Made by a program: the position numbers and the translations under genes. From contig NZ_JAQQXP010000002.1 of the NCBI RefSeq assembly GCF_028595265.1, positions 372,001-436,000 of the forward strand: a DNA stretch of 64,000 nt, read 5' to 3'. This DNA is from Alteromonas gilva (lineage in GTDB: Bacteria > Pseudomonadota > Gammaproteobacteria > Enterobacterales > Alteromonadaceae). Shown piece by piece: positions 62,176 to 64,000 of the stretch (positions within the stretch are counted from its first letter, which is position 1; each line of letters starts with the position of its first letter). The notes under the pieces were generated by a model. That model was given only the letters and a program-made list of their open reading frames with translations. It did not search any database and was not told where the DNA came from.

Positions 62176-62661
62176 ATGGCAAAAATCGCAATAGTAATGG
62201 GGTCAACCTCTGATTGGCCAACAATGCAACATGCAGCAATAATGTTAAAGCAGTTTGGCGTTGATTTTGAGGCGCAGGTTGTCTCTGCGCACCGCACTCC
62301 AAATCTGCTGGTAGAGTTTGCTGAACAGGCCGAAAACAGTGGTTTTAGTGCCATTATTGCCGGGGCCGGCGGCGCTGCCCATTTACCCGGTATGATTGCC
62401 GCCCATACCCATTTACCTGTCTTTGGCTGCCCGGTTAAGTCTAAGGCGCTAAATGGTCTGGACTCATTGTTGTCAATTGTGCAAATGCCCAAGGGCGTGG
62501 CAGTGGGTACGCTGGCGATAGGTGAGGCTGGTGCTGCGAATGCCGGATTGCTGGCTGCGCAGGTTGTGGCCTTACAGGAGCCCGAAGTGCGTAAAGCGAT
62601 TATCGAGTTTCGTGAAAGTCAAACCGAAACCGTGTTAGCCAATGGTAAGCTGGAGTTATAG
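62176..62661 (+). CDS. purE: N5-carboxyaminoimidazole ribonucleotide mutase
   Basis: Converts N5-CAIR to CAIR in purine synthesis. 161 residues with VMGSTSDWPTMQHAA, VSAHRTPNLL, IIAGAGGAAHLPGMIAAHT and the histidine/serine active-site loops of class I PurE. Start follows GAGGGC. Two bases separate it from purK. Confidence 0.97.
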   Translation: MAKIAIVMGSTSDWPTMQHAAIMLKQFGVDFEAQVVSAHRTPNLLVEFAEQAENSGFSAIIAGAGGAAHLPGMIAAHTHLPVFGCPVKSKALNGLDSLLSIVQMPKGVAVGTLAIGEAGAANAGLLAAQVVALQEPEVRKAIIEFRESQTETVLANGKLEL

Positions 62662-62663
62662 TC

Positions 62664-63818
62664 ATGCAGGTGCTGGTGTATGGCGCCGGTCAACTGGCGC
62701 AAATGATGTATCTGGATGGAGCGGCGCTGGGCATTGACGTCAGGGCGGTCGATGTAAACAGTAATACCGTGGTTCACCCGGTCAGTAAAGCACGCCTGGA
62801 TGGCACTATTGCGCAGGCTATTGACTGGGCCGACGCGCTGACCGTGGAGTTTGAGCACGTACCCGAAGACCTCCTTGAGCAAGCCGAAGCGTCTGGCAAA
62901 CTGCTGCCGGGAATGGCCTCGGTGTTAATTGGTGCAGACCGCGTGCGCGAAAAACAATTGCTGAGCCGGTTAGATATTCCCAACTGTCCTTATCAGATTG
63001 TCACCAACGTTGATCAGTTGCCAGACTGTGTTCAGCAGCTCGGCGAACGCTTAATCATTAAGGCCAGTCGCGATGGTTATGACGGTTATGGTCAATGGCG
63101 TTTAAATAAAGCAGAGGAATTACCGCAGCTGCAACAACAGCTCGCCGGGCTCGATCTTGAAAAGGTGCCGCTGGTAGTTGAAAAGATGCTCAACTTTGAC
63201 CGCGAACTGTCGCTGATTGGCGCCCGCAGCCGCAACGGCGAAGTCATGGTTTATCCGCTGGCCGAAAACTTACACCACCAGGGGCAATTGCACGTTTCTG
63301 TGGCACCGGCAACTGCAAGTAATGAGGCCCTCACTGCCAGGGCGCAAGAGATATTTACCCGCTTGGTTGAAGGTATGGATTACGTGGGTGTGCTGGCTGT
63401 TGAGTTGTTTCAATGTGGTGAGACACTGCTGGTCAATGAGCTGGCGCCGCGTGTTCATAACTCAGGCCACTGGACCCAGGCTGGCGCCCATACCAGTCAG
63501 TTCGAGAATCATCTGCGTGCTGTGTTAGGTTTATCGCTGGGCGCGACAGGCAACATCGGTGGTGACGCGGCAGTCAGTGCTATGGTTAATATCATTGGCT
63601 GCGATGATCATCAGTTGGCGTTGCTGAGCATCCCTGGCGTGCATTTAAACTGGTACGGTAAATCGGTCAGGCATAAACGTAAAATGGGTCATATCAATGT
63701 AACAGCAGAGAGCTATCAGGCGCTGGGCAATAAACTGCAGCGCTTAAGCGGTTATCTGTCGACCACCCATTTCCCCTGTTTGCCGGATGAAAGTCAGCGC
63801 CTGGCTAATATTCGTTAG
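62664..63818 (+). CDS. purK: N5-carboxyaminoimidazole ribonucleotide synthase
   Basis: ATP-grasp enzyme carboxylating AIR. 384 residues with VLVYGAGQLAQMMYLD, TVEFEHVPEDLLEQ, IIKASRDGYDGYGQWR (ATP-grasp loop) and NELAPRVHNSGHWTQAGAHTSQFENHLRAV. Normal class and length, forming the standard purEK pair. Confidence 0.96.
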   Translation: MQVLVYGAGQLAQMMYLDGAALGIDVRAVDVNSNTVVHPVSKARLDGTIAQAIDWADALTVEFEHVPEDLLEQAEASGKLLPGMASVLIGADRVREKQLLSRLDIPNCPYQIVTNVDQLPDCVQQLGERLIIKASRDGYDGYGQWRLNKAEELPQLQQQLAGLDLEKVPLVVEKMLNFDRELSLIGARSRNGEVMVYPLAENLHHQGQLHVSVAPATASNEALTARAQEIFTRLVEGMDYVGVLAVELFQCGETLLVNELAPRVHNSGHWTQAGAHTSQFENHLRAVLGLSLGATGNIGGDAAVSAMVNIIGCDDHQLALLSIPGVHLNWYGKSVRHKRKMGHINVTAESYQALGNKLQRLSGYLSTTHFPCLPDESQRLANIR

Positions 63819-63856
63819 CGCGTCCATCTGTATAAACTGAATGAACTGATAATAAG

Positions 63857-63882
63857 GACCTCGCCAAACGCGGGGTCTTTTT
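63857..63882 (+). terminator. Intrinsic terminator after purEK
   Basis: GACCTCGC and GCGGGGTC pair over 8 bp (one T-G) around a short loop, followed by five T, about 40 nt after the purK stop. Confidence 0.85.
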
Positions 63883-64000
63883 GTTTGCAGTGCTGCATGT
63901 CATTGGCGCGACCAGTGTTAAATTTTACGCTGAAGTGCGTGTTATACTTACGCAACACATGCCTTTTTCAATATTGAGCAATCGCAAAATTAGGTTACAG
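63883..64000 (+). other. Right window edge, possible start of a gene
   Basis: 118 bp with a TATACT -10-like hexamer near 63944 and an open frame from ATG 63959 (MPFSILSNRKIRLQ...) running off the end. Too short to call. Confidence 0.2.

Overview
The window is a 64 kb chromosomal segment from a marine-type gammaproteobacterium, most likely of the Alteromonadaceae (Alteromonas and relatives). The evidence is gene order shared with Enterobacterales, Vibrionales and Alteromonadales (pilM|mrcA, orn|rsgA-psd, yibN-grxC-secB-gpsA|gpmI-envC-yibQ, ppx-rhlB|trxA-rho, tatABC-tatD, purEK), the near-even base composition, and the marine flavour of the accessory genes. Species cannot be fixed by eye. Almost all of the window is core housekeeping DNA; no phage, transposase, integrase or CRISPR array was seen.

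Layout. 1-5.7 kb: pilM (cut by the left edge) divergent from mrcA, then malic enzyme. 5.8-13.9 kb: a hydrolase and a complete leftward arginine operon argCBFGHA, with a ~315-nt leader holding two ARG boxes over the promoter, a 40-codon ORF and an intrinsic terminator 32 bp before argC. 14-16.5 kb: mgsA, a lysophospholipase, trmL and a small membrane protein. 16.5-22.8 kb: the SecB/glutaredoxin/GpsA operon facing gpmI-envC-yibQ. 22.9-27.6 kb: a Zur-box-controlled MerC-family protein, a phospholipid group (psd, DMT transporter, glycerophosphodiesterase), rsgA and orn. 27.7-31.4 kb: the only clearly accessory stretch. It has a tRNA-Gly followed by two decayed tRNA-tail repeats and two paralogous exported proteins of unknown family, whose N-terminal halves are almost identical while their ends have diverged. 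A pentanucleotide repeat has expanded upstream of one of them.

31.5-42.2 kb: a hotdog-fold protein, a GH115 alpha-glucuronidase, then a histidine kinase and NtrC-type sigma54 regulator beside a MacB-like ABC exporter operon (adaptor, ATPase, two permeases). Upstream of that operon are a sigma54-type -24/-12 element and three GTGTCCG inverted-repeat sites, so the two-component pair probably controls it. 42.6-44.9 kb: ilvIH. 45-53.6 kb: an orphan envelope protein, tatABC, an unknown exported protein, tatD, a 7TM diguanylate cyclase, hemB (Mg-type) and ppx. 53.6-58.3 kb: rhlB, trxA, rho and an exported M20 amidohydrolase. 58.3-63.9 kb: a hybrid sensor kinase overlapping tail-to-tail with a LysR regulator, then purEK.

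The most interesting signals are regulatory and structural: the arginine leader (ArgR plus possible attenuation), the sigma54/enhancer array of the exporter, the Zur box on the MerC gene, and the tRNA-Gly-linked duplicated exported proteins. All assignments come from reading sequence and motifs; no database search was possible.
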